Source of the DNA: Desulfovibrio desulfuricans
GTDB lineage: Bacteria > Desulfobacterota > Desulfovibrionia > Desulfovibrionales > Desulfovibrionaceae
DNA: 64,000 nucleotides
NCBI RefSeq assembly: GCF_024460775.1
Contig: NZ_JANFYZ010000001.1
Coordinates: forward strand, 372,001-436,000
Reading direction: 5' to 3'
Shown: positions 47,329-57,235 of the stretch, piece by piece
How positions within the stretch are numbered: position 1 is the stretch's first letter
Layout: every line of letters begins with the position of its first letter
Position numbers and translations under genes: made by a program
The notes under the pieces: generated by a model
Databases searched by the model: none
Told to the model about the DNA's origin: nothing
Seen by the model: the letters and a program-made list of their open reading frames with translations, nothing else

Positions 47329-48153
47329 ATGAACCCCTTTGTTGACGGCGCATTTGAAGCCAAGTTTCTCACGGGTGACACATACAGCAGTCAGCCTGCC
47401 AGTGCGGGCTTTTTCAGCCGTATGATGCCCTCGCTCAGCTTTTACAGCCGCCTGTTTCTCGGCCCGGTGCGCTGGCTGTGCTCCAGAGCGTCCAAGGGGC
47501 AGTGCGACGATGCCGCCTGGGTATATGCCAGCGCGTGGGTGGCAGACCTTGTGGAGCGCATAGGCTGCCCCATCGAGATTGAAGGCATGGACGCCATTGA
47601 AGCTGTGGACGGCCCCTGCCTGTTTGTGGCCAACCACATGAGCACGCTGGAAACATTCATGCTCCCGGCCATGATCCGGCCCCGCCGCCAGGTGACCTTT
47701 GTGGTCAAAAAAAGCCTCACCACCATGCCGCTTTTTGGCCCGGTGATGTGCTCGCGCGACCCCATCGTGGTTGGGCGCACCAATCCGCGTGAAGACCTCG
47801 CAGCCGTACTGAACGGCGGGCTGGAGCGCCTGAAAAAGGGTATTTCCATCATTGTGTTTCCGCAGCACACCCGCTCGCGCGAGTTTAATCCGCAGCAGTT
47901 CAATTCCATTGGCGTCAAGCTGGCTAAAAAGGCTGGAGTGCCCATTGTGCCGCTGGCCCTCAAAACCGACGCCTGGGGACAGGGCAAAAAAATCAAGGAA
48001 CTTGGCCCGGTCAAACCCGGCCTGACCATACGCTACACCTTTGCAAGCCCCCTCACCATTGCCGGACAAGGCAAGGAAGAACAGGCGGCAATCTGCCAGC
48101 ATATTGAAAGCCACCTCGGCAAATGGCTGCAACTGGACGGCATCAACCAGTAG
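47329..48153 (+). CDS. plsC: 1-acyl-glycerol-3-phosphate acyltransferase family
   Basis: Lysophospholipid acyltransferase of 274 residues, likely on the inner membrane. The catalytic H-x4-D motif reads N-H-M-S-T-L-E, with Glu at the usual Asp. The second motif (FPQHTRSREFN) and third (VPIVPLALKT) fit the family. It starts 2 bases after rarA. The Glu substitution is seen in some lineages; activity is likely but not proven. A terminator follows. Confidence 0.85.
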   Translation: MNPFVDGAFEAKFLTGDTYSSQPASAGFFSRMMPSLSFYSRLFLGPVRWLCSRASKGQCDDAAWVYASAWVADLVERIGCPIEIEGMDAIEAVDGPCLFVANHMSTLETFMLPAMIRPRRQVTFVVKKSLTTMPLFGPVMCSRDPIVVGRTNPREDLAAVLNGGLERLKKGISIIVFPQHTRSREFNPQQFNSIGVKLAKKAGVPIVPLALKTDAWGQGKKIKELGPVKPGLTIRYTFASPLTIAGQGKEEQAAICQHIESHLGKWLQLDGINQ

Positions 48154-48188
48154 CCAGATTTTTACGGCTATTTTGCGGATATGACGTT

Positions 48189-48224
48189 CAAGGGCGGGGT
48201 TTACCCCGCCCTTGTTATTTTTTG
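48189..48224 (+). terminator. Terminator of the rsmE-rarA-plsC unit
   Basis: A 12-bp stem (CAAGGGCGGGGT / ACCCCGCCCTTG) followed by TTATTTTTTG. Confidence 0.88.
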
Positions 48225-48303
48225 AAGCACAAAATTCTTTTCAGGCATGGCAATGCGTGCAACAGGCCTGAATATTGCCCCGCCTGAAGTTTTTTCTCCC
48301 CGC

Positions 48304-51300
48304 TCAGGCGGCTCCCCTGCCCTCGCCCTCCGCTACCTGTTCGGCGCTTTCGGTCTGTTCAGCGCTCTCGGGTTGCTCGGCCCGATTACCATGCCCTTCT
48401 GCGGCTGCCGCTGCGTTTCTGCGCGCCAGATACCGCTCAAAGTCCTTCACCGCCAGCGGCACGCTGAACAGATACCCCTGAAACAACGTGCAGCCCATGT
48501 TCAGCAGAGCCCTTTTCTGCTCGCGTGTTTCCACGCCCTCGGCCACGGTGGTTAAACCAAGGCTTTGCGAAAGCGCGATGATGATGCTGGCGATGGCGGC
48601 ATCGTTGGGGTCAGTGAGCAGGTCGCGAATGAATGAACGGTCAATCTTGAGCTGATCCAGCGGGAGCAGCTTGAGATACGCCATGGACGAATAGCCGGTG
48701 CCAAAGTCATCCAGCGAAAACCGGATGCCCAGATTGCTCAGCTCGACCATGGACGATATGATTTCCTGCATGTTCACAGCCAGCTGGCTTTCGGTCAGCT
48801 CCAGCTTCAGCAGGCTTGGGTCAATGCCCGTTTGCCGCACCGCTGCCGTAACATCCCGTACAAAATCACTTTCGCGGAACTGGCGTGCGCTTACGTTGAT
48901 GGCGATTGTCAGATTTGAAAACTCGGGCATCACAGCCCAGCGTCCAAGCTGGCTGCACGCCTGCCGCACCACCCATGCACCTATGCGGGCAATCATGCCG
49001 TTTTCTTCTGCAAGGGGAATAAAGTCGGCAGGCGATACAATACCGCGCTTGGGGTGCTGCCAGCGAATCAGCGCTTCAGCGCCAAACACGTTGTCATCCA
49101 GGTCAATCAGCGGCTGATAATACAGCACAAACTGCTCAAGGCGAATGGCTTCCTCAAGATCCCGCTCAAGCTCTATGCGCTCCATGACGGTTTGCTGCAT
49201 GGCCGGATCAAAAAACCGCACGGTATTTCTTCCGGCGTCTTTAGCCTGATACATGGCAAGATCCGCCTGCTTGAGCAGTTCATCTGGAGTGATGCTCTGC
49301 TTGCCGAACAGGGCAACGCCAATACTGGCTGTACAGTTGCAGGTGATGCCCTCCACAAGAATTGGCTCGCGAACGGCATTGAGAATCTTGCGGCAGATAA
49401 GCGCCACGGCCTCCGCAGCTTCCTCGCTGTTGCCCGACAGCCCGTGCAACAACAAGACAAACTCGTCACCGCCAAAGCGCGCCACCGTGTCATCTGCCGG
49501 AACAATGGCAAGCAGGCGCTGCCCAACCTGCTTGAGCAGATTGTCGCCGTGCGCGTGACCAAGCGTGTCGTTGATCGTCTTGAACCGGTCAAGGTCAATA
49601 AACAGCAGCGCGCTGAACTTGTCCGTGCGCATGCCCACCGCAACTGCCTGCCGGATGCGGTCAGTAAGCAGGGGACGGTTGGCAAGGCCGGTCAGTTGAT
49701 CATAGTAGGCCAGCTCATTGATGCGGGCTTCGTTGCGGCGGCGCTCTTCTTCCCAGGTAAAATTATCCAGCGCAAAACTGACGTTCAGGGCCATTTCCCC
49801 CAAGAGCTCGCGCACCTCTGCATCAAAGGTTCCGGCATCATCGGCGTAGAGCGTCAAATTTCCAACAACTTCTCCCCGTTGGCGCAAGGGGAGCGCCCCA
49901 ACAGAAAGAAAACCCGTTTTGCGCACAAGCTGCCACCAGGGCGCAAGCCTGGGGTCAGTTGTGGTGTCGTCTGACCAGACAGATTCGTTGTTTCGGATTG
50001 CACAGCCAGTTGGGCCGGACCCTTTGGGGTCAGACGCCCAAACAGATATGTCGAGCTTTTGCAGATCGGTATTGCTCAGGCCAAATGATGCAACGGGCTG
50101 CACGTTGCCTGTCTGCTTTTCAACAAGGCCGATCCAGGCTCCCTTCATGCCGCCAGCTTCAACAGCAGCCCGACAAACCTCAGCAAAAAGATCATTTCTG
50201 CCAGAACAGCGCACAATGGCCTGATTGCATCTGCTGAGCGCAGCGTACATTTGTGAAATACGGTTTGCCCGCGCCTGAGCGAATTTTCTTTCACTTATGT
50301 CAGTGCATAAAAATGCTATGATTCCAACTTCTGAGCGATAGGCAACAATATCCGCCCACAGGTTGTTGCCGGCAAGGTAAAATTCAAAATGAGACGGGTC
50401 GCCGGTTTCCGCAGTCACTATGAGCGGATTCACCCAGCGGGCTGTTTCGCTGGTTTTGGGGCTGATTCTTTCCAGCAGTGTTTTGCCGATAACGTCTTCC
50501 CGCTCCGCCTTGAATACGTCGCAGTAGGCCTGGTTGATCTCAACCAGCCTGAAATCGCAAATTTTCCCATCTGGCGCAAAGACCGGCTCGCACAAGGCCA
50601 TGCCTGCCTGCATATTGTCAAAAAGGCCTTTGTAGCGCTTTTCGCCCAATTCAAGTGCCTTGAGCTGGCGGGTGTAGCTAATACCGCTCCAGAATGAGAT
50701 AAACACGCAAACTACCCATAAAAAAACCAGTGAAAAAATGTCCTGACGCCATTTGGCGAGAACGGCCTGCTCATACAGGCCAATAGAAAGATACAGGGGC
50801 CATTGGCTAAGCTTGCGATAAAACGCGATCCTTTTTTTATCGCCAAAATCTGCACGCCTGTGCTGGTAGATGCTTGGAGCGGCGTCGTGTTCAATGAGTT
50901 TTCGCAACGGGGGCGATGGTTTTGCGTCAAGCCAGAAACGCCCGCGCGGATACTGCGTGACAAGGCCCAGCTTTTTATCCCACAGGGTGGCCACGGCGCT
51001 TGAACCCACAATGACGGCTGAAGCCATGATGTCCGAAAACATATCTATGGAGACAGCGCAGGCCACAACGCCGCCAAACGAACCATCGGGCAACAAATAG
51101 CGCATGGAAAGCACAATGATGGGGCGCGTCCACAACTGGCTGTAAAAAGGGTGGGAAATAACAAGCCCAGAGGAGGGATTATTGCGCAACTGAACAAAGT
51201 GGTCGGTGTTGGTGATGGACATCTCACCAGAAAGTGCGCGGGGAGAAGCGTATACCACTCGTCCCTGCGTATTTGTCAGCAAAAAGCCAAGGGTGTCCGG

Positions 51301-51639
51301 CAGGCGTTCATCAAGGTTTTTGCCATAGGCTTCAAAGCATTCCCAGGAAACATCGCCGCGCAGTGCCTGCTGTTGCGCTTCATCAACCGCGCCCAGCAGG
51401 GCAAGATTGATCTTCTCAAAACGCCAGGAAAGAACATCGTCAATGGATCGGGAAACGCTTTCCAGCGTGTTGGCGGCCTTGTCGAGTTCCTGCTGCCTGC
51501 TGCCCACCAGCGCAAAAATAATAATGCCCAGAACAAGCAAATTGATTGTGGCAATGACCCATAGCTGCTTGTGGGAATGCAGCCGGGATGACTTGCTGCG
51601 TTCAGACTCTGAACGAAGGTTTGGCTGGGAATCAGTCAT
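48304..51639 (-). CDS. Cache-PAS-GAF-GGDEF-EAL c-di-GMP protein
   Basis: A 1111-residue membrane sensor that may make and break c-di-GMP. One membrane helix (about 25-46) is followed by a periplasmic Cache-like domain (47-300) and a second helix (about 305-322). Then come PAS (about 340-460), GAF (480-620), GGDEF with an intact GGDEF site (about residue 721) and EAL with EAL intact (about 854) and DDFGTGYSS. The C-terminal tail is a Glu/Gln/Ala repeat. The ATG at 51639 with GGGG upstream is preferred; in-frame ATG 51717 and TTG 51732 are alternatives. Confidence 0.92.
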   Translation of the reverse strand: MTDSQPNLRSESERSKSSRLHSHKQLWVIATINLLVLGIIIFALVGSRQQELDKAANTLESVSRSIDDVLSWRFEKINLALLGAVDEAQQQALRGDVSWECFEAYGKNLDERLPDTLGFLLTNTQGRVVYASPRALSGEMSITNTDHFVQLRNNPSSGLVISHPFYSQLWTRPIIVLSMRYLLPDGSFGGVVACAVSIDMFSDIMASAVIVGSSAVATLWDKKLGLVTQYPRGRFWLDAKPSPPLRKLIEHDAAPSIYQHRRADFGDKKRIAFYRKLSQWPLYLSIGLYEQAVLAKWRQDIFSLVFLWVVCVFISFWSGISYTRQLKALELGEKRYKGLFDNMQAGMALCEPVFAPDGKICDFRLVEINQAYCDVFKAEREDVIGKTLLERISPKTSETARWVNPLIVTAETGDPSHFEFYLAGNNLWADIVAYRSEVGIIAFLCTDISERKFAQARANRISQMYAALSRCNQAIVRCSGRNDLFAEVCRAAVEAGGMKGAWIGLVEKQTGNVQPVASFGLSNTDLQKLDISVWASDPKGSGPTGCAIRNNESVWSDDTTTDPRLAPWWQLVRKTGFLSVGALPLRQRGEVVGNLTLYADDAGTFDAEVRELLGEMALNVSFALDNFTWEEERRRNEARINELAYYDQLTGLANRPLLTDRIRQAVAVGMRTDKFSALLFIDLDRFKTINDTLGHAHGDNLLKQVGQRLLAIVPADDTVARFGGDEFVLLLHGLSGNSEEAAEAVALICRKILNAVREPILVEGITCNCTASIGVALFGKQSITPDELLKQADLAMYQAKDAGRNTVRFFDPAMQQTVMERIELERDLEEAIRLEQFVLYYQPLIDLDDNVFGAEALIRWQHPKRGIVSPADFIPLAEENGMIARIGAWVVRQACSQLGRWAVMPEFSNLTIAINVSARQFRESDFVRDVTAAVRQTGIDPSLLKLELTESQLAVNMQEIISSMVELSNLGIRFSLDDFGTGYSSMAYLKLLPLDQLKIDRSFIRDLLTDPNDAAIASIIIALSQSLGLTTVAEGVETREQKRALLNMGCTLFQGYLFSVPLAVKDFERYLARRNAAAAAEGHGNRAEQPESAEQTESAEQVAEGEGRGAA

Positions 51640-51887
51640 ATGAACCCCACAGCGGCAGAATGCGTCAACTCCCAAAAAACGGAACAGATGGAAGCCAGTG
51701 GAGGCGAAGGAGACCATGCGGCGTTTAAACAAAAAATGAACTGCACACGGCTGTTACGGAAATATGGAAACTAAAAACCTATAGCAATAAATCTACTCCA
51801 AATCTTTGTTCCAAGCAAGTTCATGACCCGATATTATAAACTGATATCACATAATTACGCATTTTAAAACCTCAAACACACAAAAAA

Positions 51888-53329
51888 TCAGCCCACAGAG
51901 ACTCTGTTTTTCCCCATTCTTTTTGCATGGTAAAGCGCCGTATCTGCTCTGTGGATCAGGCTGTCCTGAGTATCATGAGGGCGCATCTCTGCAAGGCCGA
52001 TGCTCACGGTGCAACGCAGCCCGTCTGCAAAGCTGAACTCTTCAATCCGGCGGCGAAGTTTTTCTGCAATTTCCCCGGCTTTATCGGCATCGGCTTCTGG
52101 CAAAAGCACAAGAAACTCCTCCCCACCCCAACGCCCGGCAATATCCTGCTGGCGCAGAACATCTACAGCCAGGGCGCTCAGGGCCTGCAACACGCCGTCG
52201 CCAGCAAGATGCCCGAAGGTATCGTTGACATTTTTGAAGTTGTCCACATCCAGCAACAGCACGGAAAGAGGAAGTTCCCGCTGGTGCGATCGCAGCATGG
52301 CCTCGGCCATATCGCCAGAAAGTTTTTGCCTGTTGGCAAGGCCTGTAAGCTTGTCGGTATTGGAAATATGCAGCAGCTCAGCATTCAGCCGCCGCAGCCG
52401 GTACGTCCAGTAGCCCCAGAGCAAGGCAATGACAGCGCCAATCCCGCCGCCAAAAAGAAACCACATGGGGTTGATGGCTGACTGCACATTGATGGAAATG
52501 TGCTGATTGACCACCCTTCCCCGTTCCTGCGGTGTTATGGACATCACGCCCTTGTCCAGAATATTGCGCAGGGTGACATCACTCTTGCGTACGCCAATGC
52601 GCAGGTGATTCATGTACATGGGCAATTGCCCGGCAATTTTCAGATTGAACAGCCCGTTTGTGCGTATGTGTAGGCGGCCACCATCAGGGAACGCATGGTC
52701 ATGGAGCTGCGGCGGCTTGAAACCATTTTCATGGCTTCATCTTCTGACCGCACAAGCTTGATCTCAAGATTGGGATACCGCTCCCTGATCAAACCTTCCA
52801 TTGCCGTGCCTTCAGGAAAGACGATGGATTCGTGCTCAAGTGCTGCCGGGTCAGAGATATAATGATGTTCTTCGCGCGTTATGAACACGTTGGGGTCACT
52901 GAACAGGGGCGAGGTAAAGATAAGCCATTCACTACGCTCAGTGGTCTGGTTGAGAAAACTCAGCACCTTGCACTGCCCGCTTTTGGAAAAAGCCAGGCTT
53001 TCATTCCAGTCGGCGGTGCGCACCAGCTCAAACTCAAGGCCTGTTCTGTCCGCAACCAGCGCCAGAAGATCGGCTGCAATGCCCACGTGTTTGCCCGATG
53101 CGTCTATCTGCTCATAAGGAACCCAATCAGGGTCAACGCACAGGGTAACTTTTTTGTGCTCACGCAGGTAGACCATCTCGGTGGGTGTGAGGGCCACATC
53201 ACCGAGATGCGACACCGCGGTATCAAAAGCGCAGGCCATGCCGGGCAAGGCCTGCAAAAAAAGCCAGACAAGCCCGCTGCACAATAGTTTGATGACGCGG
53301 TTGGTTGCGGCAGCGCGTTGGATGGGCAT
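51888..53329 (-). pseudogene. Solute-binding-GGDEF cyclase split by a frameshift
   Basis: Two reading frames together make one protein. The first (from 53329) has a signal peptide and a periplasmic solute-binding domain of family 3 (VTLCVDPDWVPYEQID). It ends abruptly at 52640 soon after VAAYTYAQTG. The other frame continues exactly where the domain should go on (GLFNLKIAGQLPMYMNHLRI), then a membrane helix and a GGDEF domain with the GGEEF variant. One missing base near the A-run (T-run on the plus strand, 52657-52659) explains the break. It may be a real mutation or a sequencing error. Confidence 0.85.
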
Positions 53330-53658
53330 CCATTCCCCCAGACTTGACTATTGTCGCTTTGTACAAGGGCAAGGCCACTTGCATGCACAGCCATAAAAAC
53401 GTGCGAATCAAAGCAGTACTTGCGGCCGGTCCGCCACGGCAAAACGATCATTCCACCATCTGCATATGAATGATTTTTGTCAGTCCTGCAATGGTGGAAG
53501 AAGGATCCACGCTATTCTCCAAAATCCGAACGTCACAGGCATGAGCGGAGAGAGCCTGCGCCTGCCGCATAATAAAAGCCCGTTCCGGTTCAGGAAGCCG
53601 CAGGCTAGTGCGCTTTCCTGAACCGGAACGGGCCGTTAACAAACTGCTGAAAGTGGAA
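53330..53658. other. 329-base gap before the split cyclase
   Basis: The part near 53578-53633 is the terminator of the chemoreceptor gene. The rest (53330-53577) holds no gene I can support; it probably contains the promoter of the cyclase gene, but I see no clear boxes. Confidence 0.55.
53578..53633 (-). terminator. Terminator of the chemoreceptor gene
   Basis: A 19-bp perfect stem (arms 53578-53596 and 53615-53633) with an 18-base loop. On the minus strand it is followed by TTTTATT. Confidence 0.85.
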
Positions 53659-55350
53659 TCAGGCAACCCGCCCCTTGCGGGTCGTGCCAAGCCTGGCAGC
53701 TTTTTTGACATAGGGCGCGTACTGCGCATCCATGCCCATGATGTGCTGCACAAGCCAGTCTTTAAGGAACGAAAGCAGATCCATGCTCAGGGTTATTGTT
53801 CCCTGCTTGATGCCCTGCTCCACTTCATTGACCTTGGCCTCAAATTCCCTGTGAATCTGAAGATGCTCCTTGGTGGAGGGGTAATCGGAGTGGACAAAGT
53901 GTTTTTCTTCATCCCTGAAGTGTGTACTGGTGTAATCGCGGAGCTTGCGCAGAATGCCAAGCATCTCTTGCGCACTGCTGTTATTGGTCATGGCGCTGTG
54001 AAGATCGTTAATATAGTCAACAAGCAGGCGATGCTGGCTGTCTATATCATTTATACCAAGATCCATATTAGGCGTCCACTGCACAAACTTGTTTGAAGAT
54101 GCACGATCATAGTCGCCGCTTGCCAGGGCGCTTACAATCATGTCCAGCTCTTCCATGCCGCCCTGAAATGTCAGAAGCGCAGCAGTGAACACCTTCATAT
54201 TGCCAGAGGTCTGCTCCGCCACTATGCGGATTTCGTCCAGGGCTTTATTGGCGTCTTCAATATTTTCCGACTGCACCCCGGCAGTGGCGGCCACAGCCTG
54301 CAAATGCTGGGCTGTGCCGGACATGGTCTCCAGAATTTCGCGCATGCGCTCGCCAGCCACAGAGGCGGAACTCGCGCCTTCAAGGCTGAGGCGCGCTGCG
54401 GCATCCACTGTTTCGGCATTACGGTGGGCCTCATGCTGAATGGCCTTCACTGCGTCTTCAACTTCCCGCGTGGCGCCCATGGTTTTTTCTGCCAGTTTGC
54501 GCACTTCGTCAGCCACAACGGCAAAACCGCGCCCGGCTTCGCCAGCGCGGGCCGCCTCAATGGCTGCGTTAAGGGCCAACAGGTTGGTCTGGTCGGCAAC
54601 TTCATTGATGACAGCCATCACCTTGCCGATATTGCTGGCTTTTTCTCCAAGCCCCGCCATGGCTTCCTTGAGCTGCACAATGGTATCTTTGAGTTGCTCA
54701 ATGGAATTAACAGCGCCGTCAACCTGCTCCTTGCTGGCAGATGCGCTGCCGCTGGCCGTTTGCGCGTTCTCAGAAATCTCGCGCACGCGCATGGATGATT
54801 CGTGCGCCCCCTGAGAGACCGTGTCCATAGCGCCGCCGGTTTCGTTCAGGCGGTCGCGCTGCACGGCAACCCCCTGGTTCACTTCCGTAACCAGGGTTGC
54901 AAGGTTCTGGGCCTCGGCAGAGAGTTTGGCGCAAACAGTATGCGCCTTGTGCAACACGGCATCGCCCTTTTCAAATTTCTCACTCAAGGCTGCATTTTCG
55001 GCCTGCGCCGCTTGCAGCTTTGCCTGAAGCGCCGCATTGCTGGCCTCAAGGCCGGCTGTGCGTTGCCGCTCGGCAGCCAGGTTATCTTCTGCCGAACGCA
55101 GCCGCCCAATGCAATAGGCAAGGCGTTCCTGATTATTGGCGCCGCCGGATTCGCCAGCGCCGCTGGCCACGTCATCCATCAGCTCGCGCATTTGCCTTGC
55201 CTCGGCCAGGGCGCGCAGCCACATAATTGCATCAACCACCAGGCAGGCAGCCGCACCGCCCAAAGCAAGCCACAACAATCCGTCAATTTTTCCAACAACC
55301 GCCAAAATAACCAGCATGGCCAAAGCAAACGCATGGGAAATAAAAACCAT
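53659..55350 (-). CDS. Methyl-accepting chemotaxis protein with C-terminal bacteriohemerythrin
   Basis: A 563-residue receptor. Two close membrane helices (about 5-22 and 25-42) leave almost no periplasmic domain. A long coiled coil and the MCP signalling hairpin follow ([20 protein letters not shown], about 250-285). The C-terminal 130 residues are a hemerythrin with ligands in SQHRLL, STHF, DEEKH, KEHLQIH, QHIMGMD. Oxygen or redox sensing at the cytoplasmic diiron site is inferred, as for DcrH of Desulfovibrio vulgaris. The ATG at 55350 has AAGGGTGGG upstream. Confidence 0.93.
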   Translation of the reverse strand: MVFISHAFALAMLVILAVVGKIDGLLWLALGGAAACLVVDAIMWLRALAEARQMRELMDDVASGAGESGGANNQERLAYCIGRLRSAEDNLAAERQRTAGLEASNAALQAKLQAAQAENAALSEKFEKGDAVLHKAHTVCAKLSAEAQNLATLVTEVNQGVAVQRDRLNETGGAMDTVSQGAHESSMRVREISENAQTASGSASASKEQVDGAVNSIEQLKDTIVQLKEAMAGLGEKASNIGKVMAVINEVADQTNLLALNAAIEAARAGEAGRGFAVVADEVRKLAEKTMGATREVEDAVKAIQHEAHRNAETVDAAARLSLEGASSASVAGERMREILETMSGTAQHLQAVAATAGVQSENIEDANKALDEIRIVAEQTSGNMKVFTAALLTFQGGMEELDMIVSALASGDYDRASSNKFVQWTPNMDLGINDIDSQHRLLVDYINDLHSAMTNNSSAQEMLGILRKLRDYTSTHFRDEEKHFVHSDYPSTKEHLQIHREFEAKVNEVEQGIKQGTITLSMDLLSFLKDWLVQHIMGMDAQYAPYVKKAARLGTTRKGRVA

Positions 55351-55659
55351 AAACCCACCCTTGTCGGAAAACGGATAATTGTGCCCGAGGCTGAAAAAAA
55401 CAGCCTCCCAGAAAACCAAGCAGAACGATCATATTATCGTTTATCGGACAACACAAGCAGCACCAATAGCGCCAATCTTGAAAAAAATGTTACAGTTATG
55501 CGTCTGCCCAAAATTCGGAGGACAGCACGCGCGAGGTCAACGCAAGTGGATGTCATATTGACACCAGGGCTAATATTTATAATGATGCCGAGGTATTTTA
55601 ATGAAAATTTTGATGCAGGTATTCTGCCGCAAACATAACTGGTTGTGGTTCCTGCACTC

Positions 55660-55690
55660 TAGGAGCGATTTCACCTTGCAATCGCTCCTA
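55660..55690. repeat. 11-bp inverted repeat
   Basis: TAGGAGCGATT-N9-AATCGCTCCTA, perfect. It has no T-run on either side, so a protein site or RNA hairpin is more likely than a terminator. Confidence 0.6.
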
Positions 55691-55732
55691 AGGCTGTGCG
55701 AGCAAACGCCCGCCTGTGAGGCGCGAGCGCAT

Positions 55733-55750
55733 TTTACCCGCAGGGGTAAA
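55733..55750. promoter_or_regulatory. 7-bp palindrome
   Basis: TTTACCC-GCAG-GGGTAAA, perfect; operator-sized. Confidence 0.45.
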
Positions 55751-55775
55751 CGCCTGAACATGTGACGTAAAATTT

Positions 55776-55792
55776 TGCGAATACATTTCGCA
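55776..55792. promoter_or_regulatory. 6-bp palindrome
   Basis: TGCGAA-TACAT-TTCGCA, perfect; operator-sized, 27 bases after the previous palindrome. Confidence 0.45.
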
Positions 55793-56217
55793 TCATTTAA
55801 TTGCTCAAGAACGCAGCGACGCCTCCCCCCCAAGGCACCAGTCAGCGATGGATCATGCACCGCCAAGCGCCGCATGGTTTGATGTATTTTTCTTTGCCGG
55901 TTGCCGCGTACCGTTCTCAGCAACGTGAAGCGGCGTGCGCTGAACCATGATAGCGCACCCGGCTTTCTTGCCTGCCAGCATCGGCGCGCCCGATGAGCGC
56001 AGACACTGCACTCTGGCAGGGACTCAGGGAAACTGTTTGCCGTGGACGTGCACTTGCACAACGGCACCCCATTAAAACCAGAGCACCGTAGTTACTGATT
56101 GCGGGGCTTGGCTTTTATGGGTTTGGCAAACACCATTTTCCGGGTAGTTTTCTTCGGCGGCGCTGCTAATTGGCAACGGGGCGCCGTCTTCCGTAAATGC
56201 CATTCCAGGAGGAAACC

Positions 56218-57129
56218 ATGGCGCTGAAGAAATCCATTTTGTCCGCTCTGGCGGCTCTGCTTCTGCTGACCTCTGTTCAGGGCGGTCAGGCGCAGGCAGA
56301 GGAACTCACCGGGACCTTGAAAAAAATCAAGGATACCGGCGTGATTGTTGTGGGTCACCGTGAATCTTCCGTGCCTTTTTCCTACTACGATCTTCAGCAG
56401 AACGTTATCGGCTACGCACAGGACTATTCCAACAAGGTCGTGGAAGCCGTTAAAAAACAGCTGAACATGCCCAACCTCCAGGTGCGTTTTGTGCCCATCA
56501 CCTCGCAGAACCGCATTCCCCTGCTGCAAAACGGCACCTTTGATTTCGAGTGTGGCTCGACCACCAACAACCTGGAACGTCAGCAGCAGGTTGACTTCTC
56601 CAACACCTTTTTTATCATCGGCACCCGCCTGCTGGTCAACAAAGACTCCGGCATCAAGGACTTTGACGGCCTGAAGGGCAAGAACGTTGCCGTGACCTCC
56701 GGCACCACGTCTGAAAAGCTGCTGAACAAGATGAATGACGAGAAGGGCCTCGCCATCAACATCATCAGCGTAAAAGACCACGGCGATGCGTTCCGCACTG
56801 TGGAATCTGGCCGCGCTGTGGCCTTCTTTATGGATGACGCCCTGCTTGCCGGCGAACGCGCCAAGGCCAAAAAGCCCGCTGACTGGATCATCGTGGGAAC
56901 CCCGCAGAGCTTTGAAGCCTACGGCTGCATGGTGCGCAAGGGCGACGCGCAGTTCAAGAAGCTTCTTGACGACGTGATTGCTGCGGAACAGAGCAACGGC
57001 AATGCCGAAAAGTCCTTTAACCGCTGGTTCATGCAGCCCATTCCGCCCAAGAACATGAACATGAATTTTGAAATGTCTGACGAAATGAAGGCTCTCTTCA
57101 AGGCCCCCAACGATAAGGCCCTGAACTGA
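56218..57129 (+). CDS. gltI: Amino-acid ABC transporter substrate-binding protein (GltI-like)
   Basis: Periplasmic receptor of 303 residues with a signal peptide ending near residue 28 (QAQAEE). The solute-binding family 3 fold begins with TGVIVVGHRESSVPFSYY. Its closest match by eye is glutamate/aspartate GltI (FECGSTTNNLERQQQVDFS). CAGGAGGAAACC precedes the ATG. The permease, permease and ATPase genes follow in order. Confidence 0.9.
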   Translation: MALKKSILSALAALLLLTSVQGGQAQAEELTGTLKKIKDTGVIVVGHRESSVPFSYYDLQQNVIGYAQDYSNKVVEAVKKQLNMPNLQVRFVPITSQNRIPLLQNGTFDFECGSTTNNLERQQQVDFSNTFFIIGTRLLVNKDSGIKDFDGLKGKNVAVTSGTTSEKLLNKMNDEKGLAINIISVKDHGDAFRTVESGRAVAFFMDDALLAGERAKAKKPADWIIVGTPQSFEAYGCMVRKGDAQFKKLLDDVIAAEQSNGNAEKSFNRWFMQPIPPKNMNMNFEMSDEMKALFKAPNDKALN

Positions 57130-57235
57130 TTTTAGGCATGCCCGGGAGCTTCAGGCGCAAGCGGGCGCTCCCGGGCATGCGTTTAAGCCCGCTGCACCAT
57201 GAGATACGTTTTTTACACAGGGATGGAACCAACGA

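Larger units (their letters stand above)
55351..56217. other. 867-base region upstream of the ABC operon
   Basis: I found no supportable gene in it. It contains three perfect inverted repeats (55660-55690, 55733-55750, 55776-55792) and an AT-rich stretch after 55760. An open frame of 165 codons on the minus strand lacks coding character. It should hold the promoters of the chemoreceptor and of the ABC operon. Confidence 0.6.

Noticed and set aside
51833-51838. TATAAT on the minus strand upstream of the GGDEF-EAL gene
   Set aside because: A perfect -10 match but no acceptable -35 at 16-18 bases and nearly 190 bases from the start codon; too weak to list as a promoter.
53448-53753. Minus-strand open frame in the gap after the chemoreceptor gene
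   Set aside because: It begins inside the chemoreceptor coding region in another frame and runs through the terminator hairpin.
55570-56067. 165-codon minus-strand frame upstream of the ABC operon
   Set aside because: Arg/Cys-rich composition, no ribosome site, covers palindromes; I treat it as noncoding.
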